A DNA stretch of 64,000 nucleotides from Planctomycetaceae bacterium (GCA_024742875.1 JANSXP010000019.1:1-64000); one strand, 5' to 3'. Numbered from the stretch's first letter, positions 36,616 to 46,664 are shown. Made by a program: numbers and translations. The notes: generated by a model from the letters alone, not told the origin.

Positions 36616-37161
36616 ATGCCACTGCAAGCTTCCCGACCTGATGTCGCCGATATGGTGCTTCGCACCTTTCAGCGTCCCATTCATCCGGAACTGTTTGATT
36701 CCCAGAAACAGTGCGGTATCCGATTTGGCCATCGCACGGCCGAGTTTCGCCTGGGGACGACCGGTCATCTGATTGAATTTCGCGTTGACGATTCGGTGCT
36801 GACTGAGGTGGCGATTACCAAACACGAGCCGCTGCCGGAAACTCTTAAAGTGGTCGACCGGCGGTTGATTGGCTACCGCACCCACATGATTGATCTTCCA
36901 GGCGTGCGTTATCACTGCAGTTACCAGCTGGAACATGTGCCGCTGGACATCTATCTGCAGCTGCACCGCGAGATGGAGGCGGATGCGCGAAAAGCCACCC
37001 TGGCGCTCACCATTCCCGGTTCGAGTCCCCAGAGTCCGGACAGCCTGAGTGTTCTGTCCTGCGATATCCTGTCCGAAGGCCTGATCGTGCACACGTTCCA
37101 CACCTTCCCGGACAACGCCGCCATTCTCAAGACTCAAACGCTGTTTGAGACTATCGAGTAG
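36616..37161 (+). CDS. Conserved hypothetical protein (possibly DUF2617-like)
   Basis: ORF 36448..37161 with likely start MPLQASRPDVADMVLRTFQRPIHPELFDSQKQCGIRFGHRTAEFRLGTTGHLIEFRV at 36616. Family assignment tentative. Confidence 0.55.
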   Translation: MPLQASRPDVADMVLRTFQRPIHPELFDSQKQCGIRFGHRTAEFRLGTTGHLIEFRVDDSVLTEVAITKHEPLPETLKVVDRRLIGYRTHMIDLPGVRYHCSYQLEHVPLDIYLQLHREMEADARKATLALTIPGSSPQSPDSLSVLSCDILSEGLIVHTFHTFPDNAAILKTQTLFETIE

Positions 37162-37345
37162 TCGTCGTCGAGTTGTTGTCGCTGCAGGAAAGAATCGCTC
37201 CCGGTCTGCGATCGCATGATGTGTGCTGACACGCTGACGGGCTGGGAGTCGCTGCAATGCTCGATCGTTTGCGGGAGATTGTGTTTTGCCCCCTGGGGTG
37301 TATGCTGTTATCTCCCGGGACGTCGCGACGCAGCAGGACATCAGC

Positions 37346-38161
37346 ATGAGCGAATCGGATTTTCTCTCCCAGTGCACAAGGTTCGAGCACACGTTTGACG
37401 GTGTGACCCATCTGGTTTTTGTCACCGGTTCCGGCCCGCCGCTGATTCTGCTGCACGAACTCGACGGGTTCAATGTGCCGTTCATCAAACTGGCGGAGAG
37501 ATTCTCCTGTGATTTCACCGTCTACGCTCCTTTGCTGTATGGCCGCGTGGGACGGCCGGAAGCGAAAAGCAAAGTGGGGCAGATCGTTGACGGCTTCCGC
37601 GGCTATTGGTGTATGCGCAAAGAGCTGTCCTTTCTCGCGACGGGCCGCACCGGCGTGATTGCCGGCTGGACGCGACATCTGGCGGAACGCGTCTCGCGAG
37701 AGTCTGACGGCCGCAGTGTCGGCATTGTGGGAATGTGCATGACGGGCGGTTTGGTCCTGGCGACTATCTCTCATCCTGCGATTGGTGCCGGCGTGTCAGC
37801 GCAGCCCAGCCTTCCACTGGCGATGTCTGTGCTGGGGACGATGCGTCGCCGCAGGGACTTTGGTCTGTCACCTGACGAAGTCGCGGCCATCAATCAGACG
37901 GAGACTCCCTTGCTGACGCTGCGATTCAGCGGGGATAGAATCTGCCCGGAAGAACGCATCTCGCAGATGGCAAAACAGATTCCGCACATGCAGGGACCAC
38001 CCGATTTTTTAAATGACGTCTGTGACCATCCGACTCTGACGGCCTGCTTCCGTCATCAACCAAAGAATGGGGCCGCTGAGGCTTCGGAAAAAGCCATTGC
38101 GGCAACGATCACCTTTTTGGCAGAACATCTGAATGTGGGGACGGACGAACCACGGTGTTAG
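37346..38161 (+). CDS. Dienelactone hydrolase family alpha/beta hydrolase
   Basis: Start MSESDFLSQCTRFEHTFDGVTHLVFVTGSGPPLILLHELDGFN; nucleophile motif 'VGIVGMCMTGGLVL' (G-x-C-x-x-G). Confidence 0.8.
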   Translation: MSESDFLSQCTRFEHTFDGVTHLVFVTGSGPPLILLHELDGFNVPFIKLAERFSCDFTVYAPLLYGRVGRPEAKSKVGQIVDGFRGYWCMRKELSFLATGRTGVIAGWTRHLAERVSRESDGRSVGIVGMCMTGGLVLATISHPAIGAGVSAQPSLPLAMSVLGTMRRRRDFGLSPDEVAAINQTETPLLTLRFSGDRICPEERISQMAKQIPHMQGPPDFLNDVCDHPTLTACFRHQPKNGAAEASEKAIAATITFLAEHLNVGTDEPRC

Positions 38162-38175
38162 CGAACCACGGTGTT
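38146..38175. repeat. Short tandem duplication (14-bp unit, 16-bp period) spanning a stop codon
   Basis: cgaaccacggtgtt (38146-38159) ag cgaaccacggtgtt (38162-38175). Confidence 0.9.
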
Positions 38176-38512
38176 GACAGACAGTAGGGTTGACCACGCG
38201 GCGGGGCCGGTTGACAGCCCTCAGGACAAATTTCGTTCTGCATGTGTCGGAAATTGTCTGCCACAGATCGTCGGAGTGCCGGGAGGCAGCCGCGGACAGG
38301 CTGTGTGTGTTGTCACGCACACGCAGAGGCGCTCGCGTTTGCGGGCAGTGCCACGTTTTGGCGTGTACCCTCTGCGACGTCGGGCCGCCGCGCCGTGGCG
38401 CACACGGACTGCGGAACTGCCGAACCGCCGGAATTTACCCGGCGACAGACGACGTCTATGATAGCACCTTCATCCGCGATGGCGGTGCTCCCTTATATTT
38501 GAGTAGACAACG

Positions 38513-40528
38513 ATGGTCACAAAGCGAAACCGAGTCGATGAAACCCTGCGGACTTTGGCGCTGGGCCTGCTGTTGCTCACGGGACATCTCGCAGCGGCCG
38601 CACAGAATACTTCGGGCAGTCCCTCGATGCGACCTCCCAGCGTTGTGCTGATTCTGGCTGATGATCTGGGCTACAGTGACACCACCCTGTACGGCACCAC
38701 GTCACTGTATCGCACGCCGAACATCGAGCGTCTGGCAAAACGCGGCATGACGTTTAACCGCGCCTATTCTTCCAGCCCGCTGTGTTCGCCCACGCGGGCC
38801 AGCGTGCTGACGGGGCTGTCTCCGGCCCGGCACGGCATCACGGCGCCCAACTGCCACACGCCCAAAGTGGCCCTCAGGCCGCTCGTCAAATCCACAGGTC
38901 CCCCACAGCGTTTTTCCACCGTGCCCGATTCTGCCACGCGGCTGGACACGCAGCACTACACGCTGGCAGAAATGCTCCGCGATCACGGCTACGCCACTGG
39001 ACACTTTGGCAAATGGCATCTGGGGCCGGAACCCTATTCGCCTCTGGAACATGGTTTTGACATTGACATTCCGCACCACCCGGGACCGGGCCCCGCGGGC
39101 AGCTACGTCGCCCCCTGGAAGTTCGCGGATTTTGATCATGACCCGGACATCCCTGATCAACATCTGGAAGACCGCATGGCCAAAGAAGCGGTCGCCTTCA
39201 TGGAGGAGCATCAGCGCGAACCGTTCTTCCTGAACTACTGGATGTTCAGCGTGCATGCCCCGTTTGATGCCAAAGCCGATCTGATCAGGGCGTACAAAGA
39301 GCGGATTGATCCCGACTCCGCACAGCGCAGTCCCACCTACGCGGCCATGATAGAAAGTATGGATGATGCGGTGGGCACGCTGCTGGACACACTTGATCGG
39401 CTGCAACTCGCGGACAACACCATCATCATTTTTGCCTCTGACAACGGTGGCAATATGTACAACTTTGTCGATGGCGGGACGGCCACCAGCAACGCGCCTT
39501 TGCGCGGTGGCAAAGCGACGATGTATGAAGGGGGTGTGCGTGGCCCGGCCATTGTCGTGCAGCCTGGGAAAATCGCGGCCGGATCACGCAGCGACCAGAT
39601 CATCCAAAGCAGCGATTACTATCCCACGCTGCTCGAGATGCTGCAGCTGCCGGCGGCGCCCGGGCAGACGTTTGACGGCATCAGTATTGTGCCCGCACTG
39701 CAGGGCGGCATACTCCGTCGGGATTTCATTTTTACGTACTTCCCGCATGCCCCCAGCGTGCCGCAGTGGCTGCCTCCATCAGTCAGTGTGCACAGTGGCA
39801 ACTGGAAGCTGATTCGCATTTTTCATGGCGGCCCCAACGGGGCCCACCGCTATCAGCTGTTCAATCTGAAGCAGGACCTGGGAGAAAAACGGAACGTGGC
39901 GGATCAGTTTCCCGATGTGGTGCGAAAACTGGATGCCTCCATCGAGCAGCATTTGGCTCACACAAAGGCGGCGCGCCCGCTTCTCAATCCCAGCTATGAC
40001 GGCAGTTACAATCTGACGAAAGAAGGCGTGGCCGTACTGAAGGGCAAGCCGGGGCAGCCGACTGCTAAAGCGGGGCGACGGAAAGGGCCCGCTGCCGGAT
40101 CGAAAAAACGGCAACCGCTGGTGGCCGGCTGGCAGGCTGGTGGCACCTGCTCTTTGGTCAGTTCGCCTGACGGTTTGACGGTGAACAGCAGCGGCAAAGA
40201 TCCGTACTTCAGTTATCAGCTGAAACAGCGGCTGCCCGCCGGTACCTACCGCCTGCAGATCACGATGAAAAGCCAGTCCGGCGGTGGCGGACAGCTGTTC
40301 TGGCGTGAGGATGGCCAGCCGCGCTACTCCAAAGAATTCAGCCGTTCGTTTGACGTGACACATGACGGAAACCTGCACGCTTACGAACTGACGTTTGACA
40401 CACGTCAGCCGCTGGTGTCTGTTCGCGTCGATCCTTCACGCCGCGCCGGAGACATCACGGTCACCAGCATTTTACTTACCAACGCTGCCGGAGAGCGCGA
40501 AAATCTGTTGCCGACCGAGACTCGTTAA
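38513..40528 (+). CDS. Sulfatase (arylsulfatase A-like, Cys-type) with C-terminal beta-rich extension
   Basis: '[21 protein letters not shown]', formylglycine motif '[23 protein letters not shown]', 'HFGKWHLG'; about 150-aa C-terminal extension after a Lys/Gly-rich linker. Confidence 0.93.
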   Translation: MVTKRNRVDETLRTLALGLLLLTGHLAAAAQNTSGSPSMRPPSVVLILADDLGYSDTTLYGTTSLYRTPNIERLAKRGMTFNRAYSSSPLCSPTRASVLTGLSPARHGITAPNCHTPKVALRPLVKSTGPPQRFSTVPDSATRLDTQHYTLAEMLRDHGYATGHFGKWHLGPEPYSPLEHGFDIDIPHHPGPGPAGSYVAPWKFADFDHDPDIPDQHLEDRMAKEAVAFMEEHQREPFFLNYWMFSVHAPFDAKADLIRAYKERIDPDSAQRSPTYAAMIESMDDAVGTLLDTLDRLQLADNTIIIFASDNGGNMYNFVDGGTATSNAPLRGGKATMYEGGVRGPAIVVQPGKIAAGSRSDQIIQSSDYYPTLLEMLQLPAAPGQTFDGISIVPALQGGILRRDFIFTYFPHAPSVPQWLPPSVSVHSGNWKLIRIFHGGPNGAHRYQLFNLKQDLGEKRNVADQFPDVVRKLDASIEQHLAHTKAARPLLNPSYDGSYNLTKEGVAVLKGKPGQPTAKAGRRKGPAAGSKKRQPLVAGWQAGGTCSLVSSPDGLTVNSSGKDPYFSYQLKQRLPAGTYRLQITMKSQSGGGGQLFWREDGQPRYSKEFSRSFDVTHDGNLHAYELTFDTRQPLVSVRVDPSRRAGDITVTSILLTNAAGERENLLPTETR

Positions 40529-40670
40529 CGGCGGCACCACCGTGTCTGGCTGACGAGCAGCCCGTTTTCGGCAGTTCGCCGTTTTTTTGCAGATTGTCAG
40601 TGGCGCTGCCGGGCGGGAGCGCAGTTCTTAAGACAGGCAACTGTTCAACTACTGCAAAAAGGGCTCGGTC

Positions 40671-41426
40671 ATGAAACGATTTGTCATTCTGATCTACGGG
40701 CTGTTGTGCTACGCCATCGGGCTGGGGAGCCTGGTGTACATGATGGGCTGGCTGGGAAATGTGGTCGTTCCACGGTCGATCGACTCCGAACCCACGGCAC
40801 CGTTGATCACGGCCGCCGTGGTCAACCTGGGACTGTTCGTGATGTTTGGCGTGCAGCACAGCGTGATGGCGCGTCCCTTTTTTAAACAATGGCTGACGCG
40901 GATTGTGCCAGAGTCTGCCGAACGCAGCACCTTCATTTTGTGTTCGGGGGTGGCCGTCACGCTGCTGATGATGTTCTGGCAGCCGATGGGCATCACGATC
41001 TGGGAATTCGAGAATACCGTCGCTGTTCGTGTCATCTGTGCCGTGTTTGGTTTGGGCTGGGCCATTCTGGTGGGCTCCACGTTTGTGCTCAATCATTACG
41101 ATTTGTTTGGGCTGCGACAGGTGTGGCTGCAGTTTCGACAGCAACCCTACACGGTGCTGCCGTTTGCCACGCCTGGACCCTACCGACTCGTGCGGCATCC
41201 CATCTATGTGGGCTGGATTGTGCTGGCCTGGGCGGCTCCCGTGATGACGCTGGCTCATTTTGCGTTTGCCGCCCTCACAACCTGGTACATCCTGATGGCG
41301 ATTCCCCTGGAAGAACGCGATCTGAAGTCGTTTCACCCGGTTGACTACGAGCGATATCAGCAGTCCACTCCGATGTTGATTCCCCGTCTGTCCGGTGGGC
41401 GTTCCGAGTCGGCCGCTTCCCTGTAA
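40671..41426 (+). CDS. mddA: Methanethiol S-methyltransferase-like (MddA/NnrU-type membrane methyltransferase)
   Basis: 'QHSVMARPFFKQWLTRIVPESAERSTFILCSGVAVTLLMMFWQPM', 'LVGSTFVLNHYDLFGLRQVWLQFR', 'PGPYRLVRHPIYVGWIVLAWAAPVMT', 'LEERDL' typical of MddA/isoprenylcysteine-type membrane MTases. Confidence 0.75.
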   Translation: MKRFVILIYGLLCYAIGLGSLVYMMGWLGNVVVPRSIDSEPTAPLITAAVVNLGLFVMFGVQHSVMARPFFKQWLTRIVPESAERSTFILCSGVAVTLLMMFWQPMGITIWEFENTVAVRVICAVFGLGWAILVGSTFVLNHYDLFGLRQVWLQFRQQPYTVLPFATPGPYRLVRHPIYVGWIVLAWAAPVMTLAHFAFAALTTWYILMAIPLEERDLKSFHPVDYERYQQSTPMLIPRLSGGRSESAASL

Positions 41427-41524
41427 GCTGCGGAGCTGCCGTATCGCGGCAGCCAGGGGCAGTCATCAGTCATCGGTGGCCCCTTTTTTCCTGATTGGTG
41501 ATGTGAAAGGGACGAACTATCGCA

Positions 41525-42178
41525 GTGCGTCCGCCAAACCTTCAGAATGCACGTATGACCAGCGACTGTGAAACAGAGGCCCTGCTCGAACGTGCGGATG
41601 CCGGAGATCCGCACGCTCTGGGGGAACTGCTGGAACGCCACCGCGAACGCCTGCTGCAAATCGTCAGTTTTCGGATGGATGCCCGCGTGAAACCCAGAGT
41701 GGACCCCGCGGACGTGGTTCAGGACGCTTTTGTCGAAGCCACTCATCGTGTCACGCAGCAGCAGCGGGACGCGCGTTTGCCTGTATTCCTGTGGCTGAGG
41801 CTGCTCACGCTGCAGTGTCTGGCCGTCCAGCATCGTCGACATTTGGGTGCGCAGGCGCGAGACGCGGATCGAGAGGTTTCCATATTCACAGGTCCCCTGC
41901 CGCAGGCGACCTCTGCTGTGATCGCCGCCCAGTTGCTGGGGGGACTGACGAGTCCCTCTCAGGCGGCCATCCGCATGGAGACCCGGCTGGCGGTGGAAGA
42001 GCGACTCAATCAGATGGACGCCACCGATCGGGAAGTGCTGGTGCTGCGACATTTTGAGAAACTGTCCAACCACGAAACCGCACGCGTTCTCGGGCTGCAG
42101 CCATCAGCCGCCAGCAATCGATTCATTCGAGCCTTGAAAAAGCTCAAGACTCAACTGCAGGAAGTGGGGCTGGGCTAA
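41525..42178 (+). CDS. ECF-type RNA polymerase sigma factor
   Basis: 'LLERADAGDPHALGELLERHRERLLQIVSFRMD...VDPADVVQDAFVEATHR' (region 2) and 'LNQMDATDREVLVLRHFEKLSNHETARVLGLQPSAASNRFIRALKKLK' (region 4). Confidence 0.92.
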   Translation: MRPPNLQNARMTSDCETEALLERADAGDPHALGELLERHRERLLQIVSFRMDARVKPRVDPADVVQDAFVEATHRVTQQQRDARLPVFLWLRLLTLQCLAVQHRRHLGAQARDADREVSIFTGPLPQATSAVIAAQLLGGLTSPSQAAIRMETRLAVEERLNQMDATDREVLVLRHFEKLSNHETARVLGLQPSAASNRFIRALKKLKTQLQEVGLG

Positions 42179-45100
42179 TGTCTGCCAGTGATCATCCCCG
42201 CGATGCCTCGGCCGCGGATCAGGCCAGCGGTGCACAGCATGCCGATTTTCAGAATGCCGCCTGTCTGGTGGATGAACTGGCGGAAGATTATCTCGCGCGA
42301 CTGCGGTCGGGAGAACGGCCGACCATCGCCGAATACACGTCCGCCCATCCGCAGCTGGCCGCTGAGATTCAGGACGTGTTTCGCACGCTGGCTATGCTGG
42401 AGGACTTCGCCCCCGATCATCGTCACGAGTCCGGTCCTGTGCGTGCCGGCAGGATGCCCGATCAGGTGGGCGAATACCGCGTCCTGCGTGAGCTGGGCCG
42501 TGGTGGGATGGGCGTTGTCTATGAAGCCGAACATCTGGCGATGCGGCGGCGCGTCGCGCTGAAGGTGCTGCATGCACGGACGTTGCATCAAACGCACGAT
42601 CTGCAGCGTTTCCAGCGGGAGGCGCGGGCGGCCGGCCGACTGCACCACACAAATATCGTGCCTGTGTTTGAAGTGGGGACCGATGGGGACACTCACTATT
42701 ACGCCATGCAGTGCATCCGCGGGCAGAATCTCGATCTGGTGATTGCCGATCTGAAACGATTGCAGCAGCCGGCGAGTGACCAGGCCACTGCGGTGGTGCA
42801 CGCTCAAAGTGAGTCAGCGGCCACTGCGGCCGCCTGTCTGCTGACGGGCAGTTTTCAGGCGTCGGATGTGTCGGCGACTGGGGGATCGGACGGCGAAGAA
42901 CTCGTGGACCGGGCGGACGAACGTGTGAAAAACAGCGGGCAGGATCCTGTCGCCGCCAGCCGGTCGTCCCATCGGCCCCGGCACACGCTTCGCCAGGGAG
43001 CATCCGGAACGGCGGCGGACACAGAACCGATGACGCCGTTATCGCAGGAAGAACTGCAGTCGTCAGAGCTGTCACGCATTGGCGAGCCGACGGAGAGCTA
43101 CTTCCATCGTGTGGGGCGTATCGGCGCTCAGGTGGCGGAGGCACTGGCCTACGCGCATGAGCACGGCATCCTGCATCGTGACATCAAGCCGGCCAATCTG
43201 ATTCTGGACACGGAAGGGACCGTGTGGGTCACCGACTTTGGCCTGGCACGCAGTGAAGAGGACAATCTGACGAACACCGGAGACATTGTCGGCACGCTGC
43301 GGTATATGGCGCCTGAACGACTGCGGGGGCGAGCTGATGGCCGCTCGGATGTTTACAGTCTGGGCCTGACGCTGTATGAGTTGTGCACACTGCGCTACGC
43401 GTTTGACAGCGCCGATCGCTCTGATCTGCTGCGGCAGATCAACCGAGCCGACATCCTGCGGCCCCGCGTGATCAATCCGGCCATCCCCCGCGATCTGGAA
43501 ACCATCGTTCTGAAGAGTCTGCAGCAGGATCCGTCTGCCCGGTATGCGTCGGCAGAGCTGCTGGCCGAAGACCTGCGGCGATTCGTTTCGGATGTCCCCA
43601 TTCTGGCGCGGCGGGCGTCGTTGACCGAACAGACCATCCGCTGGATGCGTCGCAATCCGGTGCTGGGCAGTCTGGTGAGCACCATCTGCCTTCTGCTGTG
43701 CGTCGTGGTGGCCGGCGCTGTCTGGTTTGCGGTCGATGCCGGCCGACAGGCCATCCGACTGGCTGACGAAACCAGTCGGGCCCGCGCGGCTGAGCGAGAC
43801 GCGCAGGCCGTCAGTCTGGAGTCGCGACGGACGCTGTTTGATTCGTTCCTGAATCAGGCCCGCGCGAGTCGCTGGAGTGGGCGTCGTGGTCAGCGGTTCG
43901 AAACACTACGGGCCGTACGTCAGGCGGCCGAACTGCTGCCCACCCTGCAACTGACAGGGCAGGATGTTCGGCGGCAGCAGGCGCTGCTGCGCAGTGAGGC
44001 CATTGCCGCGCTGCCGCTGGTGGACGTGGAACGGCAGACCGTGTGGCCGGCGGACAGCCGAGCTCGCTGCACGGTCAGCCCGGATGGCCGCCGCGTGGCG
44101 TCCTGCGATTCCCAGGGGCGTGTGTCTGTGTTTGATGGTCGCACCGGTCAGCCCGTGTGCCGGCTGCAGGGACCTGTCGTGACGGGCTGGCGGACCGTTT
44201 TCAATCAGGACGCCACGATTCTGGCTGTGCTGTTTCATCCGGCGTCGCCCGCGAAGGATTATCAGCTGCGCGTCTGGGACACCACAAGCCGAGAGGAACT
44301 GCTGGCGATTGACGCGGGTGTCGATCGCTGCGTGCTCGATTTTCATCCGGATGGTTCGCTCATCTTTATGCGCGACGATTTGTCACTGTCCCGCTGGGAG
44401 CGAGGTGGCGGCCTGACGCCACTGGGCACGAGGCTCTTCAGCCAGCCCAGTCATCTGCTGATCGATTCGTTCGGCCGTTTGCTGACGGCGATTGGCCGTC
44501 GGGTGGAAATTCGCAGAACCGTCACTGACAAGCTGCCCGACCGCACCGTCGAATTTCCCGGGCGAGTGCATGTGTTCGCTCTGCACAAACATCGTCTCGC
44601 TGTCGCATGTGCCGATGATCGGGCTTACCTGCATGATCTGACTACCGACGAACGACGTTCTTTCGAGGGGCACCTCAGCAATGTCACGTCGGTTCGCTTC
44701 GCCGCAGCAGGAAAGCTGTTGCTGACCGGCAGCTGGGACGAACGTCTGCATGTTTATGACAGTACCACCGGGCAGCGGCGTTTGCAGCTGGAAGGCTACG
44801 ACCTCGCCCAGGGACAGCACATGATCACCGATCGTGTGCATCTGACCAGACCCGCCATTGAGCACGGCATCTGGAAATTTGCCAGCGGTGACGCGTTCGA
44901 TTTCATTCCGGTCTCGACGGACGGAGATTTTCGCGACGTCGCCGCGCATCCCAGCCAGCCTCACGTGATTGCTGTCGCAGGTCCGGATCTGAGTTTCTGG
45001 AACACGGACACTCACACGTGCCTGGCTCGTTTTGCCATTCGCTGTTTTGACGCCGAGTTTTCGGCGGACGGGCGAGCGATCTATGTGGGGGGCGTTGGCA

Positions 45101-45858
45101 GCGATCCGTGCTACCGCTGTCAGCTTTCGGACCTGGGGCAATCCGCCGACGACCCGTCCCGGTGGCAGATCGACGCGCCCAAAGTCCTCGACTGGGTTCC
45201 CGCCGCCATCACACCGGGGCTGGGTCAGCATCTGGCTTTGAACGCTGCCGGCAATCGCATGGCAATCAAGCACGGGGCGACTGATGTCGTGATTATGGAT
45301 TTGGTCGCTCGGCAGGAGGTGGCGCGAGTCGGCGGCCATGCGCGTCGCGCCACGCTAAGTTTAAGTCCCGATGGCCACACGCTGGTGACCGGAGCCTGGC
45401 ACGGCAGTGGAGTGCGCGTCTGGAATCTGCAGGACGGAACTGACCGGGATTTGCTGCCGGACTCCGGCAATTCGTGGTCGCAATTCACTCCGGACGGCCG
45501 CTGGCTGTTTGTTTCCAGTGAGCAGGGGTGTTTTCGCTGGGAGACTTCCACGTGGCAGCGACTGGCTCTCAACGACGAGCGGTTTGACAGCCGGGAACGT
45601 CCCGTGGCGATCAGCCCTGACGGTCGCCTGGCCGTGCTGACCAGTACCCGCTATGTGCCGCGACTGGTGGATGTGGCGTCCGGAGAGACCATCGGCTTGC
45701 TGCAGGCGCCGGTGCGTGGCGTGGGATTTTCTGCGTTTAACTGCGACGGAACGCGTCTGCTGAGTGCGGTCGACAGTGGCGTCAAGATCTGGGACATCAC
45801 TGCCATCACCCGCGAACTGACAGACTGCGGTCTGTCGCTGTCCGCCAAGGGGCACTGA
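42178..45858 (+). CDS. Serine/threonine protein kinase with C-terminal WD40-like repeats
   Basis: 'YRVLRELGRGGMGVVYEAEHLAMRRRVALKVL', 'ILHRDIKPANLILDTEGTVWVTDFGLARSE', 'GTLRYMAPERLRGRADGRSDVYSLGLTLYEL'; TM region 'VLGSLVSTICLLLCVVVAGAVWFAV'; WD40-like C-term. Start overlaps the sigma stop (TAATG). Confidence 0.93.
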   Translation: MSASDHPRDASAADQASGAQHADFQNAACLVDELAEDYLARLRSGERPTIAEYTSAHPQLAAEIQDVFRTLAMLEDFAPDHRHESGPVRAGRMPDQVGEYRVLRELGRGGMGVVYEAEHLAMRRRVALKVLHARTLHQTHDLQRFQREARAAGRLHHTNIVPVFEVGTDGDTHYYAMQCIRGQNLDLVIADLKRLQQPASDQATAVVHAQSESAATAAACLLTGSFQASDVSATGGSDGEELVDRADERVKNSGQDPVAASRSSHRPRHTLRQGASGTAADTEPMTPLSQEELQSSELSRIGEPTESYFHRVGRIGAQVAEALAYAHEHGILHRDIKPANLILDTEGTVWVTDFGLARSEEDNLTNTGDIVGTLRYMAPERLRGRADGRSDVYSLGLTLYELCTLRYAFDSADRSDLLRQINRADILRPRVINPAIPRDLETIVLKSLQQDPSARYASAELLAEDLRRFVSDVPILARRASLTEQTIRWMRRNPVLGSLVSTICLLLCVVVAGAVWFAVDAGRQAIRLADETSRARAAERDAQAVSLESRRTLFDSFLNQARASRWSGRRGQRFETLRAVRQAAELLPTLQLTGQDVRRQQALLRSEAIAALPLVDVERQTVWPADSRARCTVSPDGRRVASCDSQGRVSVFDGRTGQPVCRLQGPVVTGWRTVFNQDATILAVLFHPASPAKDYQLRVWDTTSREELLAIDAGVDRCVLDFHPDGSLIFMRDDLSLSRWERGGGLTPLGTRLFSQPSHLLIDSFGRLLTAIGRRVEIRRTVTDKLPDRTVEFPGRVHVFALHKHRLAVACADDRAYLHDLTTDERRSFEGHLSNVTSVRFAAAGKLLLTGSWDERLHVYDSTTGQRRLQLEGYDLAQGQHMITDRVHLTRPAIEHGIWKFASGDAFDFIPVSTDGDFRDVAAHPSQPHVIAVAGPDLSFWNTDTHTCLARFAIRCFDAEFSADGRAIYVGGVGSDPCYRCQLSDLGQSADDPSRWQIDAPKVLDWVPAAITPGLGQHLALNAAGNRMAIKHGATDVVIMDLVARQEVARVGGHARRATLSLSPDGHTLVTGAWHGSGVRVWNLQDGTDRDLLPDSGNSWSQFTPDGRWLFVSSEQGCFRWETSTWQRLALNDERFDSRERPVAISPDGRLAVLTSTRYVPRLVDVASGETIGLLQAPVRGVGFSAFNCDGTRLLSAVDSGVKIWDITAITRELTDCGLSLSAKGH

Positions 45859-45937
45859 TGAGCAGCGGCCACCCGAATCCACAAACGGCGGAATTCCACT
45901 CCCTGTCGAATCGTCCGACTGACTGCTCGAACACAAA

Positions 45938-45968
45938 CAGCCGTCGAGTTCCGTGAAGACGACGGCTG
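45938..45968 (+). terminator. Hairpin downstream of the kinase gene (possible terminator, no clear U tract)
   Basis: CAGCCGTCG-(13 nt)-CGACGGCTG perfect 9-bp stem about 80 bp after the kinase stop; a second overlapping hairpin GCTGCC...GGCAGC (45965-45990) is mutually exclusive with it. Confidence 0.4.
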
Positions 45969-46152
45969 CCGGATTCGAGTCTCTGGCAGCATGTTGTGTC
46001 GACTTAGTGACAGGTTGCTGCCCGAATGGCCCCAATTTCTTGTCCGGCTCTGGGCAACAAGGGGGCAACAAAATCTGAAAAGTCACAATTTTTTGTCGGC
46101 TGGCATCTGCTACTGCGAGTGACGTGTCACACGCCAGGCAGTCGGCTGTCGG

Positions 46153-46664
46153 TCAGGACGCGGTGGTCGAATTTGCCTCGTCGGTCCCGCGCTGGCGACG
46201 TCGTCGGTACCAACCACCGACGCCCAGGCAGAGAATCAGAGGCGCCATGCCAGGCTCAGGAACACATTGCTGTGTGCCGGCCATGAAACCGCATTCACCT
46301 CAGCGGCCGTCAGGGCATTGTCGTAAATCCGAAATTCGTTGATGCTGCCAATCAGGAATGGATCCGCGAATTGAGAACGCCCCAGGTAGTTGCTCGTTGT
46401 GTTTCCCAGACTCGACGGGGTGAGTGTGACTCCAGAACTGGTGGCGACCAGGCTTCCGTTGATGTAGATGCCGGCGATATCTGTCGCTGCATCAATTGTC
46501 ACTGCATAGTGGGTTTCCATATTCAGCGGGAACTGATCTGCACTTATGACCGACTGTTGGCCCGGTATTCCGGTGGACGAGATCGAGAATTCCATGCCAT
46601 CTGGACCGCCTGCGTCCGTGGTCAGGAACATGTACTCAGTGGTGTTGACGCTGGTGGCCACTGA
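46153..46664 (-). pseudogene. C-terminal half of a LamG/concanavalin-like PEP-CTERM protein (frameshifted)
   Basis: Minus frame 'NTTEYMFLTTDAGGPDGMEFSISS...THYAVTIDAATDIAGIYINGSLVATSSGVTLTPSSLGNTTSNYLGRSQFADPFLIGSINEFRIYDNALTAAEVNAVSWPA', then in another frame 'GTQQCVPEPGMAPLILCLGVGGWYRRRRQRGTDEANSTTAS*' (PEP-CTERM). Confidence 0.8.

Noticed and set aside
38171-38510. Cys-containing small ORFs in the 350-bp gap before the first sulfatase (e.g. CVLSRTRRGARVCGQCHVLACTLCDVGPP)
   Set aside because: CxxC-like spacing appears in one frame only, with no ribosome-binding site or conserved fold visible; not enough support for a gene.
40560-40590. T7 tract after a short stem downstream of the first sulfatase as a terminator
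   Set aside because: The stem is only 4 bp (CGGC...GCCG); too weak to call.
41357-42073. 238-aa minus ORF antisense to the ECF sigma factor
   Set aside because: Sense frame has clear sigma region 2 and region 4; antisense frame has no supporting features.
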